35,131 nucleotides of DNA from Humidesulfovibrio mexicanus (GCF_900188225.1 NZ_FZOC01000004.1:1-35131); one strand, 5' to 3'. Counted from the first letter of the stretch, positions 21,620 through 27,896 are shown. Program-made: numbers and translations. Notes: generated by a model from the letters alone, not told the origin.

Positions 21620-22110
21620 GTCTTGCCAAGTTCTTCCCCGAACGGCTCCAGAATCTCCACAAAGGCGGCGGCGTGCTGCGGGAAGTTCGCGCGGATGAAG
21701 TCGGACAGCTTGTTGATGACTCCCAGCGCCGTGGCCAGCTTGTTCGTCTCCGGCAGCACGCGGCGGCTGGCGGCCACGGTTTTGTTGAAGCTGTCGGCCA
21801 GGCTGGCCAGCATATCCACCTTGGCGGCAGCGCCCAGGTCGGCGTCGCCGTTAATCAGGTCCATCAGCGCTTTGTGCTGCACCACGTAGTCGGCCAGCAT
21901 CTGCCGGGCCACGTTTTCCATGCCTTCCCCGGCCAGGATCGACGCCGCGCGCAGCTTGTCCCAATCTTCCCCGGCCTCGCGCGCCTGGCGCTTCCACCTG
22001 GCTGCGGTGCTGTGCGGCACGCCCGCCTTGTCCGCCGCAAGCTCCAGCGGCAGGCGCTCATGCACGTAGGCGGCGCGTAAGCCCTGGCGTTTTTCGTCCT
22101 TGTGCGCCAT
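21610..22110 (-). CDS. Small terminase-type protein (Mu gp27, DUF1804)
   Basis: A 166-residue protein, MAHKDEKRQGLRAAYVHERLPLE, with an N-terminal helix-turn-helix (ELAADKAGVPHSTAARWKRQAREAG) of the DUF1804/gp27 type; this is the DNA-recognising packaging subunit in Mu-like phages. The rest is helical (VDMLASLADSFNKTVAASRRVLP), as in small terminases. It precedes the large terminase apart from the plus-strand cargo gene in between. Start/stop spacing to gp26 is 3 bases. Confidence 0.87.
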   Translation of the reverse strand: MAHKDEKRQGLRAAYVHERLPLELAADKAGVPHSTAARWKRQAREAGEDWDKLRAASILAGEGMENVARQMLADYVVQHKALMDLINGDADLGAAAKVDMLASLADSFNKTVAASRRVLPETNKLATALGVINKLSDFIRANFPQHAAAFVEILEPFGEELGKTYF

Positions 22111-22113
22111 GGC

Positions 22114-22461
22114 CTACGCCCCCATCTTGCCGCGTATCAGGCCAAGGCCCAGGCTCATGATGTCGTGCGCGCCCGGCTCTGGCCGTTTAACGCCAGGCTG
22201 CGCCGCGCGGCCGCTGGCCACATCCGCCCCGCGCGGGGTCAAATGCGCCACGGTGACACCGGCCACGGCGTCCAGGTTCACCAGCGCCTGTTCGGACAGC
22301 CAGGCCAATTCCGTGGCCAGCTGGTCCGCGCTTACCGCGTGGCCTACGGCCTCCAGCCCTGGCCGCAGCACAAAGGCGTTGGCGGTGTATTCCGGCGCGG
22401 CGGCAAGCAGGCGCAGGATGACCAGGCGGCGGTCCTCGGAAAGCAGCGTTGCGAAGTTCAT
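22114..22461 (-). CDS. Mu gp26-like protein (ArsR/winged-helix type)
   Basis: A 115-residue protein, MNFATLLSEDRRLVILRLLA, with a winged-helix-like N-terminus (VILRLLAAAPEYTANAFVLRPGLE) and a conserved TVAHLTPRGADVASGR strand-helix end. Mu gp26 homologues stand between gp25 and gp27; they are of unknown function but look like DNA-binding proteins. The start overlaps the gp25 stop by four bases. A packaging-related or regulatory role is inference. Confidence 0.8.
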   Translation of the reverse strand: MNFATLLSEDRRLVILRLLAAAPEYTANAFVLRPGLEAVGHAVSADQLATELAWLSEQALVNLDAVAGVTVAHLTPRGADVASGRAAQPGVKRPEPGAHDIMSLGLGLIRGKMGA

Positions 22462-22823
22462 CTGTCCCCCCGGCGCACGTGGTGCTCAAGCAACAGGTTC
22501 AACGGCCGCTCTATGCGCGCCATAAGCTCGGCCTGGCCCTGCACCGTGGCCATGACGGCCTTGATGCTGCCTTCGATTTCCGCCAGCTGCACGGCCATGG
22601 CCTGCACCTCGTCCGCATCGGGCAGGGCCTTTTGCGCCTGCTCAAGCTGGGCCTGGGCCTGGGAAAGCGCGGCGTGCTTTTCGGCCATGGCCGCGCATTT
22701 GCCGTCGCAGTGCTCGGCGGAGACGAACTGTTTGCGCAGGCTCCACAAGGCCCAGGCCAGCAGGCCCTGGATAACCACCAGCACCAGCGACAACACGTTG
22801 AGAATCTTGTCCCACCAATCCAT
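22458..22823 (-). CDS. Mu gp25-like membrane protein (DUF2730)
   Basis: A 121-residue protein: MDWWDKILNVLSLVLVVIQG opens with one transmembrane segment (residues ~7-27), then a short basic loop, KQFVSAEHCDGKCAAMAEKH with two cysteines, and a coiled coil (LSQAQAQLEQAQKALPDADEVQAMAVQL). Typical of DUF2730/gp25, which lies after the spanin genes; function unknown, perhaps in lysis or membrane anchoring. Start at 22823 touches the Rz1 stop by one base. Confidence 0.83.
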   Translation of the reverse strand: MDWWDKILNVLSLVLVVIQGLLAWALWSLRKQFVSAEHCDGKCAAMAEKHAALSQAQAQLEQAQKALPDADEVQAMAVQLAEIEGSIKAVMATVQGQAELMARIERPLNLLLEHHVRRGDR

Positions 22824-23125
22824 TAGCGGGCCTCCTCGGTCAGCAGTTTCAGCAGGGCGTCGCGCTGGGCCGCCACCCCCTGGCACCATGCGCCGTAGTC
22901 CGCCGCGTGGGTCAGCAGGTCGGCCGGGCTGGCGGCTGCCCCGTTGGCGGCGTTGGAGCCGTCAGCGTAGCCCGGCGTCAGCGGCGGCGGGGGCGGCGGG
23001 GTCTGTCGCAGCTCCGCCGGAATTGGCGGCTTCGGGCACTCCGGGGCCACCGAGACCAAGGGCCTGGTTGTACACGCGCACAAAATCAGGGCCGAAAGCG
23101 CAAGCAGCAAGGCCAGCCGTGGCAT
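22823..23125 (-). CDS. Outer-membrane spanin subunit, Rz1-like lipoprotein
   Basis: A 100-residue protein with a signal peptide (MPRLALLLALSALILCAC) whose lipobox LCAC ends at Cys18, followed by a proline-rich linker (TPPPPPPLTP) and the conserved early pattern ECPKPPIPAELRQTP. This is the architecture of o-spanins. Its first 164 bases overlap, in another frame, the end of the Rz-like gene, the usual nested arrangement. Together with Rz it would fuse inner and outer membrane in the last step of lysis. Confidence 0.85.
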   Translation of the reverse strand: MPRLALLLALSALILCACTTRPLVSVAPECPKPPIPAELRQTPPPPPPLTPGYADGSNAANGAAASPADLLTHAADYGAWCQGVAAQRDALLKLLTEEAR

Positions 23126-23444
23126 GGGGTATCTCCTTGGTGATGAGGGTGCGGGTTTGGGCCAGGCGCTGCCGGGCCGCAAGGTAGTCGGCGGCGGTCT
23201 GGTCCGCGCGTTGGGTGGCCGCAACGTAGCGGTCCAAGGCCTTGGCCTTGCTCTCGGCCCAGGCGGTGGCCTCGGCCTGGCGCAGCTCGGCAAGGGCCGT
23301 GTCGCCTTCGGCCTTGGCCGTGGCGTGGCCATGGCGGTAGCCGCTCCAGGCGCTGGCCAGGCACAGCAGCAGCACGGCGAGCGCGCCGCCAAGGCCCAGG
23401 GCCAGCTTGCGGGCGGGAATTGCGGTGAGGGTGGTCAAATCCAC
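22962..23444 (-). CDS. Inner-membrane spanin subunit, Rz-like (GTG start)
   Basis: A 160-residue protein with one N-terminal transmembrane segment (residues ~13-32, LALGLGGALAVLLLCLASAW) and a long helical periplasmic part (AELRQAEATAWAESKAKALDR), the i-spanin plan. I choose the GTG at 23444 because GAGGAG lies six bases upstream, whereas ATGs further up belong to the shadow of the holin-like gene. The closing ~35 residues are Gly/Ala/Pro-rich and encoded by the same DNA as the start of Rz1. Confidence 0.8.
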   Translation of the reverse strand: MDLTTLTAIPARKLALGLGGALAVLLLCLASAWSGYRHGHATAKAEGDTALAELRQAEATAWAESKAKALDRYVAATQRADQTAADYLAARQRLAQTRTLITKEIPHATAGLAACAFGPDFVRVYNQALGLGGPGVPEAANSGGAATDPAAPAAADAGLR

Positions 23445-23466
23445 AAGGGCCTCCTCTTTGTCCGGG

Positions 23467-23742
23467 CTACTTGTCCGGGTTGTCTGGGCGGGCATTGCCG
23501 CCGCTGATTTGATTGGTGATTTGGCCGCGCGCCTTGGTGAGGAAACTTTGCCCAAACGCCGCCACGCCGCCGCCGCCCAGCAGGATGCCCAGGGCCTCGC
23601 CAAAGGCGGCAGCGCTGAACTCCTGGCCTTTCCACAGGGCAACGGTTTGGAAGGCCACAAGGGCGATGAAGGCGGCCAGCACCAGGGCGGTGTGGGCCTC
23701 TGTCGGCACGGGGGTGGCGTTGAAGGGGCGCAGCAGGTTCAC
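23467..23742 (-). CDS. Small membrane protein of the lysis cassette, holin-like
   Basis: A 91-residue protein starting at GTG 23742 with GGAG seven bases upstream and a GTGA overlap with the lysozyme stop. It has one clear transmembrane segment (LVLAAFIALVAFQTVALW) and a second, Gly-rich hydrophobic stretch (EALGILLGGGGVAAFGQSF), then a polar Asn/Lys tail. Position between endolysin and spanins and two candidate membrane segments make it the best holin candidate. No family is recognised with certainty. Confidence 0.7.
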   Translation of the reverse strand: MNLLRPFNATPVPTEAHTALVLAAFIALVAFQTVALWKGQEFSAAAFGEALGILLGGGGVAAFGQSFLTKARGQITNQISGGNARPDNPDK

Positions 23743-24200
23743 GCGGGCTCTCCGTCGCCGGGCGTGCAAAACAGCTCACGCTCGGCCGCGCGGCGGGTGA
23801 CCAGCCCTGGCTGCACGCGGCCCTTGCTGCGCGTCCAGCGGGGGAACTCATCGGCCGCGCCGTCGTAGTCGCCCGCGTTCAGCTTGCGCAGCAGGGTGGA
23901 ACCGGCAAGGCCATCCTCACCAAGGCCGCAGTTGTAAGCGAAGGAAACCAACGCGCTGAACTGGTTGCCGGTGACGCTTACTGCCAGCAGTTGCTCCACG
24001 CCGGGCTCGAACTCGAACGCCAGGCGGCGGGCCAGGCGCTCCTCGGCTTCGGCCTCGGTAATGGTGAGGCCGGGGCGCACCGTTGGGCCGGTGTCGCCGT
24101 AGCCTATGGTCCACTTGCCAGCGGGGCAGCGGTAGGCCTTTAGCCGCAGGGCTTCTGAACTTTTGATGATGTGAACGCCTTGGGCGTTGGTGCGGCGCAT
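23739..24200 (-). CDS. lys: Endolysin, GH24 lysozyme (Mu lys, gp22)
   Basis: A 153-residue phage lysozyme. The catalytic Glu is E16 (KSSEALRLKAY), followed by CPAGKWTIGYGDT. In T4 lysozyme the triad is Glu-11, Asp-20, Thr-26; with the same spacing this protein has E16, C25 and T31, so Cys replaces Asp, a variant common among phage lysozymes. The helix FSALVSFAYNCGLG and the closing WTRSKGRVQPGLVTRRAAEREL are also diagnostic. There is no signal-anchor sequence, so a holin is needed. The start at 24200 has AGGAGG five bases upstream. It is the first gene of the late lysis operon after element copy 3. Confidence 0.94.
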   Translation of the reverse strand: MRRTNAQGVHIIKSSEALRLKAYRCPAGKWTIGYGDTGPTVRPGLTITEAEAEERLARRLAFEFEPGVEQLLAVSVTGNQFSALVSFAYNCGLGEDGLAGSTLLRKLNAGDYDGAADEFPRWTRSKGRVQPGLVTRRAAERELFCTPGDGEPA

Positions 24201-24235
24201 GTTCGCCTCCTGAAGGTTTCCAGGGGCAAACAAAA

Positions 24236-24298
24236 CCGCCCCCACGTGCCGCCTATCCTAGGCGGCAAATGGGGGCGGGACAGGATGAAGGGGTTCAG
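24236..24298 (-). promoter_or_regulatory. Late-promoter-like repeated element, copy 3, overlapping a terminator (before lysozyme)
   Basis: Minus strand order: conserved 20-bp block at 24298-24279, 12 bases, perfect 8-bp dyad at 24266-24248 with TAGGAT in its middle. The dyad is nested in an outer 9-bp stem, CCGCCCCCA (24278-24270) with TGGGGGCGG (24244-24236), followed by TTTTGTTTG: a classic intrinsic terminator for transcripts entering from the right. RNA started inside the dyad would hold only half the hairpin and escape it. So the element can both end the middle transcript and start the lysis operon. Confidence 0.6.
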
Positions 24299-24307
24299 GG
24301 GGCGGGG

Positions 24308-24655
24308 TTAGCCGGTGACAATTTGGACGATGCGCCCGATGCTCCATAGGGCTGACACGACAACCGCAGCATACGTTGCATAGATGTACTTCATCCCAGC
24401 CACAGTGACGGCATACTCTTTTACAGCCTTATGTGTCTCATTTATCACGGGATAAGGGGCAATGGCGAGCATTCCAAAAGCAAACAGCTTCATTGCAGAC
24501 TCTCCCGCCACAAGGGAATGCATTATTTCGGCGAAAAATATGAGGGCTAAGGCCAAAATAGTAAACAGCCACAGCGCACCAATCCACGGATAACGGCGGG
24601 AAGCGGCGATATTGAGCCCCACAACCGCGCCAACGGCCATAGCTTCAAGAATCAT
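24308..24655 (-). CDS. Small multi-pass membrane protein, unknown
   Basis: A 115-residue hydrophobic protein with about four membrane segments: the N-terminus (ILEAMAVGAVVGLNIAA), WIGALWLFTILALALIFFAEI, KLFAFGMLAIAPYPVI and YATYAAVVVSALWSIGRIV. A strong ribosome site (GAGGAGG four bases before the ATG) supports it. Its GC is lower than that of neighbours. It is the last gene before the terminator/late element, so it belongs to the middle transcript. Candidates are an antiholin or exclusion protein; no family is recognised. Confidence 0.65.
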   Translation of the reverse strand: MILEAMAVGAVVGLNIAASRRYPWIGALWLFTILALALIFFAEIMHSLVAGESAMKLFAFGMLAIAPYPVINETHKAVKEYAVTVAGMKYIYATYAAVVVSALWSIGRIVQIVTG

Positions 24656-24899
24656 GTGCCCTCCTCACCGTTGCTCTTCTCGCTGTTTGCCCGCAGGCCA
24701 TGGCCTCGCAACGCTGCTCAATGTAGCCGACGCTGTTCTCAAGCGCCACCATGATGACGCCCAGCCCAGCGCGTCCGTCGCCGCCCAGCAGGTCTACGCG
24801 CGGGTTGCTTTCAATTACCGCCTGGCCCAAAAAATTGAGCACGACCTTCACGTTTCTGGCTACATCTTCCGGGTGGTCTCCCTCAAAATGCAGGCGCAT
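24645..24899 (-). CDS. Hypothetical protein, 84 residues
   Basis: Starts MRLHFEGDHPEDVARNVKVVL and contains QAVIESNPRVDLLGGDGRAGLGV; the last ~25 residues are basic and low-complexity. It is compact, in a tight gene run (2 bases after the Rha stop, 11 bases overlapping the next start) and has reasonable coding character. No family recognised. It may be a small accessory protein of the middle region. Confidence 0.55.
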   Translation of the reverse strand: MRLHFEGDHPEDVARNVKVVLNFLGQAVIESNPRVDLLGGDGRAGLGVIMVALENSVGYIEQRCEAMACGQTARRATVRRAHDS

Positions 24900-24901
24900 G
24901 G

Positions 24902-25480
24902 CTACGCCCCCAGCCGCTTAGGCTCAACCACCTCGGCTGTCCTCAGCAGGTAATGGACTTCCCGCTTGTTCACGTCAAGAAGTTTTGCGATATCGCCCAT
25001 GCTTAAGCCCTTGTCGCGGTACACGCTGGCGCGCCTCATGCGCCTGCGGCGCGCGGGCGTAAGCCGCAGGGCCATGCGCGCGCCTTCGGTCAGGGCGTCC
25101 GCGCGGGCGTTCTCCAGCACGGCCCGTTCCAGGGCGTTGAAGGCCTCAATGTACTTGAGCTTCCATTGCACGGCGGCAGCCCCGGTGAAGCCCATGGCCA
25201 GCAGGGTGAAGCCGTCGCGCGTGAGGGCAAAGGCCCGGTCCTGGCGAAAGCCGCCGGATGCAGGAACGGCAACGCTTTCTTCTGTGGGCGCAAAATTGCG
25301 CCCACAGAAATCAGCGGGGAGCTGGCCACCCAGGCGGTCGATCTCGCGCAGCACGTCCTTGTGCTTCTTGCCGAAGCGCGCGGCGACCTCCTTGCTGGAG
25401 ACCACTGGCGTGCGACCATCGGGCAGGAACTCAAAGCGGATGGATTTTTCGGCGGGGGCGGGAGATGTAAACGAGGTCAT
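24902..25480 (-). CDS. Rha-family phage regulatory protein
   Basis: A 192-residue protein of the pRha type: VVSSKEVAARFGKKHKDVLREID is the conserved N-terminal DNA-binding-like motif (here SSKEVAARFGKKHKDVLREI), followed by FALTRDGFTLLAMGFTGAAA and KLKYIEAFNALE, the standard Rha core. Residues ~150-192 add a helix-turn-helix (MGDIAKLLDVNKREVHYLLR). Rha proteins interfere with infection of hosts lacking integration host factor in other phages and often act as antirepressor-like regulators. AGGAG stands 5 bases before the ATG. A perfect 14-bp inverted repeat lies inside the gene at 25280-25309. Confidence 0.85.
   Translation of the reverse strand: MTSFTSPAPAEKSIRFEFLPDGRTPVVSSKEVAARFGKKHKDVLREIDRLGGQLPADFCGRNFAPTEESVAVPASGGFRQDRAFALTRDGFTLLAMGFTGAAAVQWKLKYIEAFNALERAVLENARADALTEGARMALRLTPARRRRMRRASVYRDKGLSMGDIAKLLDVNKREVHYLLRTAEVVEPKRLGA
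25280..25309. repeat. Perfect 14-bp inverted repeat inside the rha-like gene
   Basis: TTCTGTGGGCGCAA (25280-25293), AA, then its exact complement TTGCGCCCACAGAA (25296-25309). It codes for the segment around CGRNFAP of the Rha-like protein. Such a long perfect dyad is unexpected in coding DNA and would form a stable hairpin in the mRNA or a protein-binding site in DNA. Confidence 0.85.
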
Positions 25481-25503
25481 ACTGGCTCCTTTTCAGAGGA
25501 GTT

Positions 25504-25528
25504 GGCATCTTGAGAAATTCAAAATGCC
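25504..25528. promoter_or_regulatory. Operator-like inverted repeat upstream of rha
   Basis: GGCATCTTGA and TCAAAATGCC around a 5-base centre (GAAAT), one mismatch in ten. It lies 24 bases upstream of the Rha-like start in AT-richer DNA. Autoregulation by the Rha-like protein or control by the repressor is possible. Confidence 0.45.
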
Positions 25529-25690
25529 GGGTGCTGAAAACCGCCAGTAGCGCGGCTGGAGCTATTTAGGCTTGCGCCCTGGACATTCACCCCACACCCG
25601 GCAAACAACATGCGTTGGACACAAAAAAAACATGCGCTGACGGGGACATGGGCCGCTACTGGTCAAGGTGTTTTCAGGCACCTACTGCGG

Positions 25691-25719
25691 CCATTACCCC
25701 GGCGTCGGGAAAGTGTCAA
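25691..25719 (-). promoter_or_regulatory. Possible middle promoter ahead of rha
   Basis: On the minus strand a perfect -35, TTGACA (25719-25714), is followed after 17 bases by TAATGG (25696-25691), a weak -10. A good -35 with a poor -10 suggests help by an activator. The gap between the secreted nuclease-like gene and rha (25481-25728) has no gene. It also holds an imperfect direct repeat, ACATGCGTTG and ACATGCGCTG, at about 25608-25640 around a run of eight A. Confidence 0.4.
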
Positions 25720-25728
25720 GAGGAGCGA

Positions 25729-26178
25729 TTAGCGGCGCACCTTGGGCAGCTGCAAGTCCTGTCCGTCTTTGTCCACAGCCCATATTTCCAGCGGAAGGTT
25801 ATACTTGGCTCGCACGCGCAGCACCCGGCGCAGATGACGCACATGGCTGGGCTTCTCAAGTATCAGCACAATGCCCGGCCGTTTGCCTGCCTGCACGCCG
25901 TAATTCAACGCCTGCCCGATGCTTTCCGCCCATTTCGGCCCGAAGTCGAATTCGACGACATGCGTGGCGTTCGCGCAGTCCGCGCGCGATTGGTCAGGCA
26001 TGACCACTTCCATTTCCCCGCGTGAGGCGCACCAGGATTCCTGATACCAACGCTCATGGTGCTCATGTCCTGCGGCCAACGCCACGGTAGGGCACAGAGC
26101 GAGTACGGCCGCCAAGGCGGCGATGTTGCGGCGCATGGAGGCGTCATAGCACAAGCGATACCGAATGCAATCAGTCAT
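25729..26178 (-). CDS. Secreted PD-(D/E)XK nuclease-like protein
   Basis: A 149-residue protein with a signal peptide (MRRNIAALAAVLALCPTVALAAG, preceded by 14 residues if the coupled ATG at 26178 is used; an ATG at 26136 gives the bare signal peptide). The mature part has the pattern WCASRGEMEVVMPDQSRADC, then HVVEFDFGPKWAESIGQALNY and GIVLILE. The order Glu, Asp, E-x-D...K-W-x-E-x-I-G-Q is that of compact PD-(D/E)XK nuclease folds found as short exported proteins in many Mu-like and other prophages. Two cysteines (CASRG, DCANA) could form a disulfide outside the cytoplasm. Possible role: cutting incoming or extracellular DNA; inferred. Confidence 0.7.
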   Translation of the reverse strand: MTDCIRYRLCYDASMRRNIAALAAVLALCPTVALAAGHEHHERWYQESWCASRGEMEVVMPDQSRADCANATHVVEFDFGPKWAESIGQALNYGVQAGKRPGIVLILEKPSHVRHLRRVLRVRAKYNLPLEIWAVDKDGQDLQLPKVRR

Positions 26179-26375
26179 TTGCGCTGTTCCATGCTGGCCG
26201 TTCTGTTACGCTGCGCCTGCACCAGCTCCCCGAGGCGCGCCTCAATCTTGGCGAGCGGCAGGCACAGCGCTATAAGCGCCGAGGTAGCGGCCCAGGCTGC
26301 TTCGCGGCCGCAGTGCTTGTCCACGTAGCAAAACACCGTGATCACGTTCCACAGCACGAGGATGCGCCAGATCAC
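26175..26375 (-). CDS. Small membrane protein, GTG start
   Basis: A 66-residue protein from GTG 26375 with GGAGGTG five bases upstream and a GTGA overlap with the preceding stop. Two likely membrane segments: IWRILVLWNVITVFCYV and AAWAATSALIALCLPLA; the rest is a charged tail (RLGELVQAQRNRTASMEQRK). It is translationally coupled to the secreted nuclease-like gene (ATGA). No family recognised; an immunity or holin-like partner is conceivable. Confidence 0.6.
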   Translation of the reverse strand: MIWRILVLWNVITVFCYVDKHCGREAAWAATSALIALCLPLAKIEARLGELVQAQRNRTASMEQRK

Positions 26376-26878
26376 CGCGCCACCTCCCGCCCATGGGCGT
26401 CTATCGGTTGAATCTCGTCGCAGCACACCAGACCGCCGCTCCGGCTAGTGCCGATGACCACCCGCCACTGCCCGTCTGGCCACAGAATCGGGTCGGAAAG
26501 GAGCCTGGCGCGATAGCAGCGCGGCTCGGTACCGGTGGATATTTCCCGCATGTTTCCGGGTAGCCAGCGAACCAGCATGCCCTCTCGCAGCGGCGGGGCC
26601 GGTGCGGTCAGTCGGTCCAGATACCCCGCTTCCGCCGCCTCGTGGCGTAGGTGGCGGAAGATGGCCTCCAACGTCATGAACGTGAATTTCCGGCCACCAA
26701 TGCACAGCCAGCGGCCGCGCTTGCGGTTGGCCTCATACCGGCACTCGCGCACGCGGTAGAGCCCTTCGTCCGCTTCGTCCTGGTCAGGCCACTGCACCGC
26801 AGGATACAGTTCGTAGATGCGCGTCGTGCCACGAATCCGCAGCAAAATGGCGTCTGTTTTTTCGCGTTTTTCGCCCAT
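26372..26878 (-). CDS. Hypothetical protein, 168 residues
   Basis: MGEKREKTDAILLRIRGTTR at the start, CRYEANRKRGRWLCIGGRKF and ATEAIFRHL-like EAIFRHLRHEAAEAG in the middle. It has several Trp and Cys residues (RWLCIGG, LVCCDEIQP). I recognise no family. It starts 14 bases after the preceding stop, within a hairpin-flanked junction, and is followed with a GTGA overlap by the small membrane protein. Coding character and operon fit are good. Confidence 0.6.
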   Translation of the reverse strand: MGEKREKTDAILLRIRGTTRIYELYPAVQWPDQDEADEGLYRVRECRYEANRKRGRWLCIGGRKFTFMTLEAIFRHLRHEAAEAGYLDRLTAPAPPLREGMLVRWLPGNMREISTGTEPRCYRARLLSDPILWPDGQWRVVIGTSRSGGLVCCDEIQPIDAHGREVAR

Positions 26879-26884
26879 GGTTCC

Positions 26885-26903
26885 GTGGCAAGCTACTTGC
26901 CAC
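26885..26903 (-). repeat. Perfect hairpin around a stop codon
   Basis: GTGGCAAG (26903-26896 on the minus strand), TAG, CTTGCCAC (26892-26885). The TAG loop is the stop codon of the 73-residue gene, and the stem ends 6 bases before the next ATG at 26878. No T-tract follows, so it is more likely to affect translation coupling or mRNA decay than termination. Confidence 0.7.
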
Positions 26904-27114
26904 CCTCCTGCTGTTTCTTGGCCTGGGCCGCTTCATGCACCAGGTTCAACGCCTTGGCGCAAACCTCGGCCATGCGCACGGCGGCCGCCTCGGCTGTCAC
27001 TTCCGGCAGGCTGGTATCGCGCGGAAAAATGGCGGCCAGGCGCTTCTTTTGCGTATCGCGTAAGGTCACGGAGTCACCGGCCGACCGGGCGAGGACGAAG
27101 CGAGGAACGGTCAT
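26893..27114 (-). CDS. Hypothetical protein, 73 residues
   Basis: MTVPRFVLARSAGDSVTLRD, then a helical C-terminus (AAAVRMAEVCAKALNLVHEAA). It begins with an ATGA overlap with the preceding gene, so it is translationally coupled. No recognised family. Likely a small accessory protein of the early or middle operon. Confidence 0.55.
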   Translation of the reverse strand: MTVPRFVLARSAGDSVTLRDTQKKRLAAIFPRDTSLPEVTAEAAAVRMAEVCAKALNLVHEAAQAKKQQEGGK

Positions 27115-27353
27115 GGCTTTTTCCCAAACTGCCGCCCCAGCGCCAGATAGTTCTCAATCGTCAAACCCGTCTTAAAAAACAGCTTGCCGGCCCTTTTGTT
27201 GTGCCCGTTCTGGAATGCATCCAGCATCTCTTGTATGGCTTTCCTTTGCGTCTTGGTCTTCTTCTTCAACAACGCGTCGACATTGACAGCAGACGGATTC
27301 ATGATGCTGTCGAGGGCCTTTGCGGCCGCTCTCTGTGCGGTGGTTCTAGCCAT
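27111..27353 (-). CDS. Hypothetical protein, 80 residues, basic
   Basis: MARTTAQRAAAKALDSIMNP, highly basic (VDALLKKKTKTQRKAIQEML, NKRAGKLFFKTGL), with a clear GGGGAG four bases before the ATG. It is AT-richer than its neighbours. It reads like a small nucleic-acid-binding protein; no family recognised. A repeated hairpin element lies just upstream (27366-27409). Confidence 0.65.
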   Translation of the reverse strand: MARTTAQRAAAKALDSIMNPSAVNVDALLKKKTKTQRKAIQEMLDAFQNGHNKRAGKLFFKTGLTIENYLALGRQFGKKP

Positions 27354-27365
27354 GCATCTCCCCTT

Positions 27366-27428
27366 GTTTGGCTGCTCTTCAGGGCCGGGCAACCACGCCT
27401 GGCCGACCGTCCGTGTGGGCGGTTTCGC
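27366..27428 (-). repeat. Intergenic hairpin element, copy A (after the Mor-like gene)
   Basis: Minus strand: GCGAAACCGCC near 27425-27415, then CGGTC, an 8-bp stem with loop GTGGTT (27404-27397 with 27390-27383), then CTGAAGAGCAGCCAAAC. Copy B after gam has the same loop and flanks but a different stem sequence. The flanks and loop are kept while stem bases change in pairs, which points to a structured RNA or conserved regulatory site. Confidence 0.6.
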
Positions 27429-27437
27429 AAGGTGGAG

Positions 27438-27896
27438 CTATCCCAGCAGTGACAGTTGCACGGCCCCGCCCACGTTGACGGTGGTAACGGGCATCCGCTT
27501 CAGGATGTTGAAGATATGCCGGTCGGACAGGCGATGCGCGCGCGCCAAGCGCTGCACGGCCTCGTTGCCGCTCATGCTGCTGGTGAGCCGGTCGTATTCG
27601 GTGCAGATGGCGGCATCGCGGGCATTGCGCAGAGCCTCCGCACAGCGGGGGATGTACAGGTCCGTGCCGCTGAAGCGGCGCACCATGGCGTCCGCCGCCT
27701 CCACGCCCACCACGTCGGCCAGCACGTTGAAGCGCAGCTCGCCCAGCTTGGTTTCGCGCTTGGGCACGGGGAACGTGGTGCCGCCCAGGGTTTCCACCAG
27801 GCGCAGGGCCTTTTGCAGGCCGATGAGCTGGGCCAGCTCCCGCGCGGTGGCGGGCAGGGTGTCGATTGCTAAAGACTCCATGGTGTCGGTGCTCAC
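27438..27896 (-). CDS. Mor/C-family transcription activator
   Basis: A 152-residue protein of the Mor family. The start is a GTG at 27896 (SD GGAGG seven bases upstream, GTGA overlap with the GemA stop). Residues ~50-90 hold the dimerisation region (LADVVGVEAADAMVRRFSGTDLYIP, of which GVEAADAMVRRFSGTDLYIP), residues ~90-140 the helix-turn-helix (NEAVQRLARAHRLSDRHIFNIL). In Mu, Mor switches on the middle promoter and its paralogue C the late ones. Only one member of the family is visible here, at the end of the early block, so it may serve both steps. Confidence 0.9.
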   Translation of the reverse strand: MSTDTMESLAIDTLPATARELAQLIGLQKALRLVETLGGTTFPVPKRETKLGELRFNVLADVVGVEAADAMVRRFSGTDLYIPRCAEALRNARDAAICTEYDRLTSSMSGNEAVQRLARAHRLSDRHIFNILKRMPVTTVNVGGAVQLSLLG

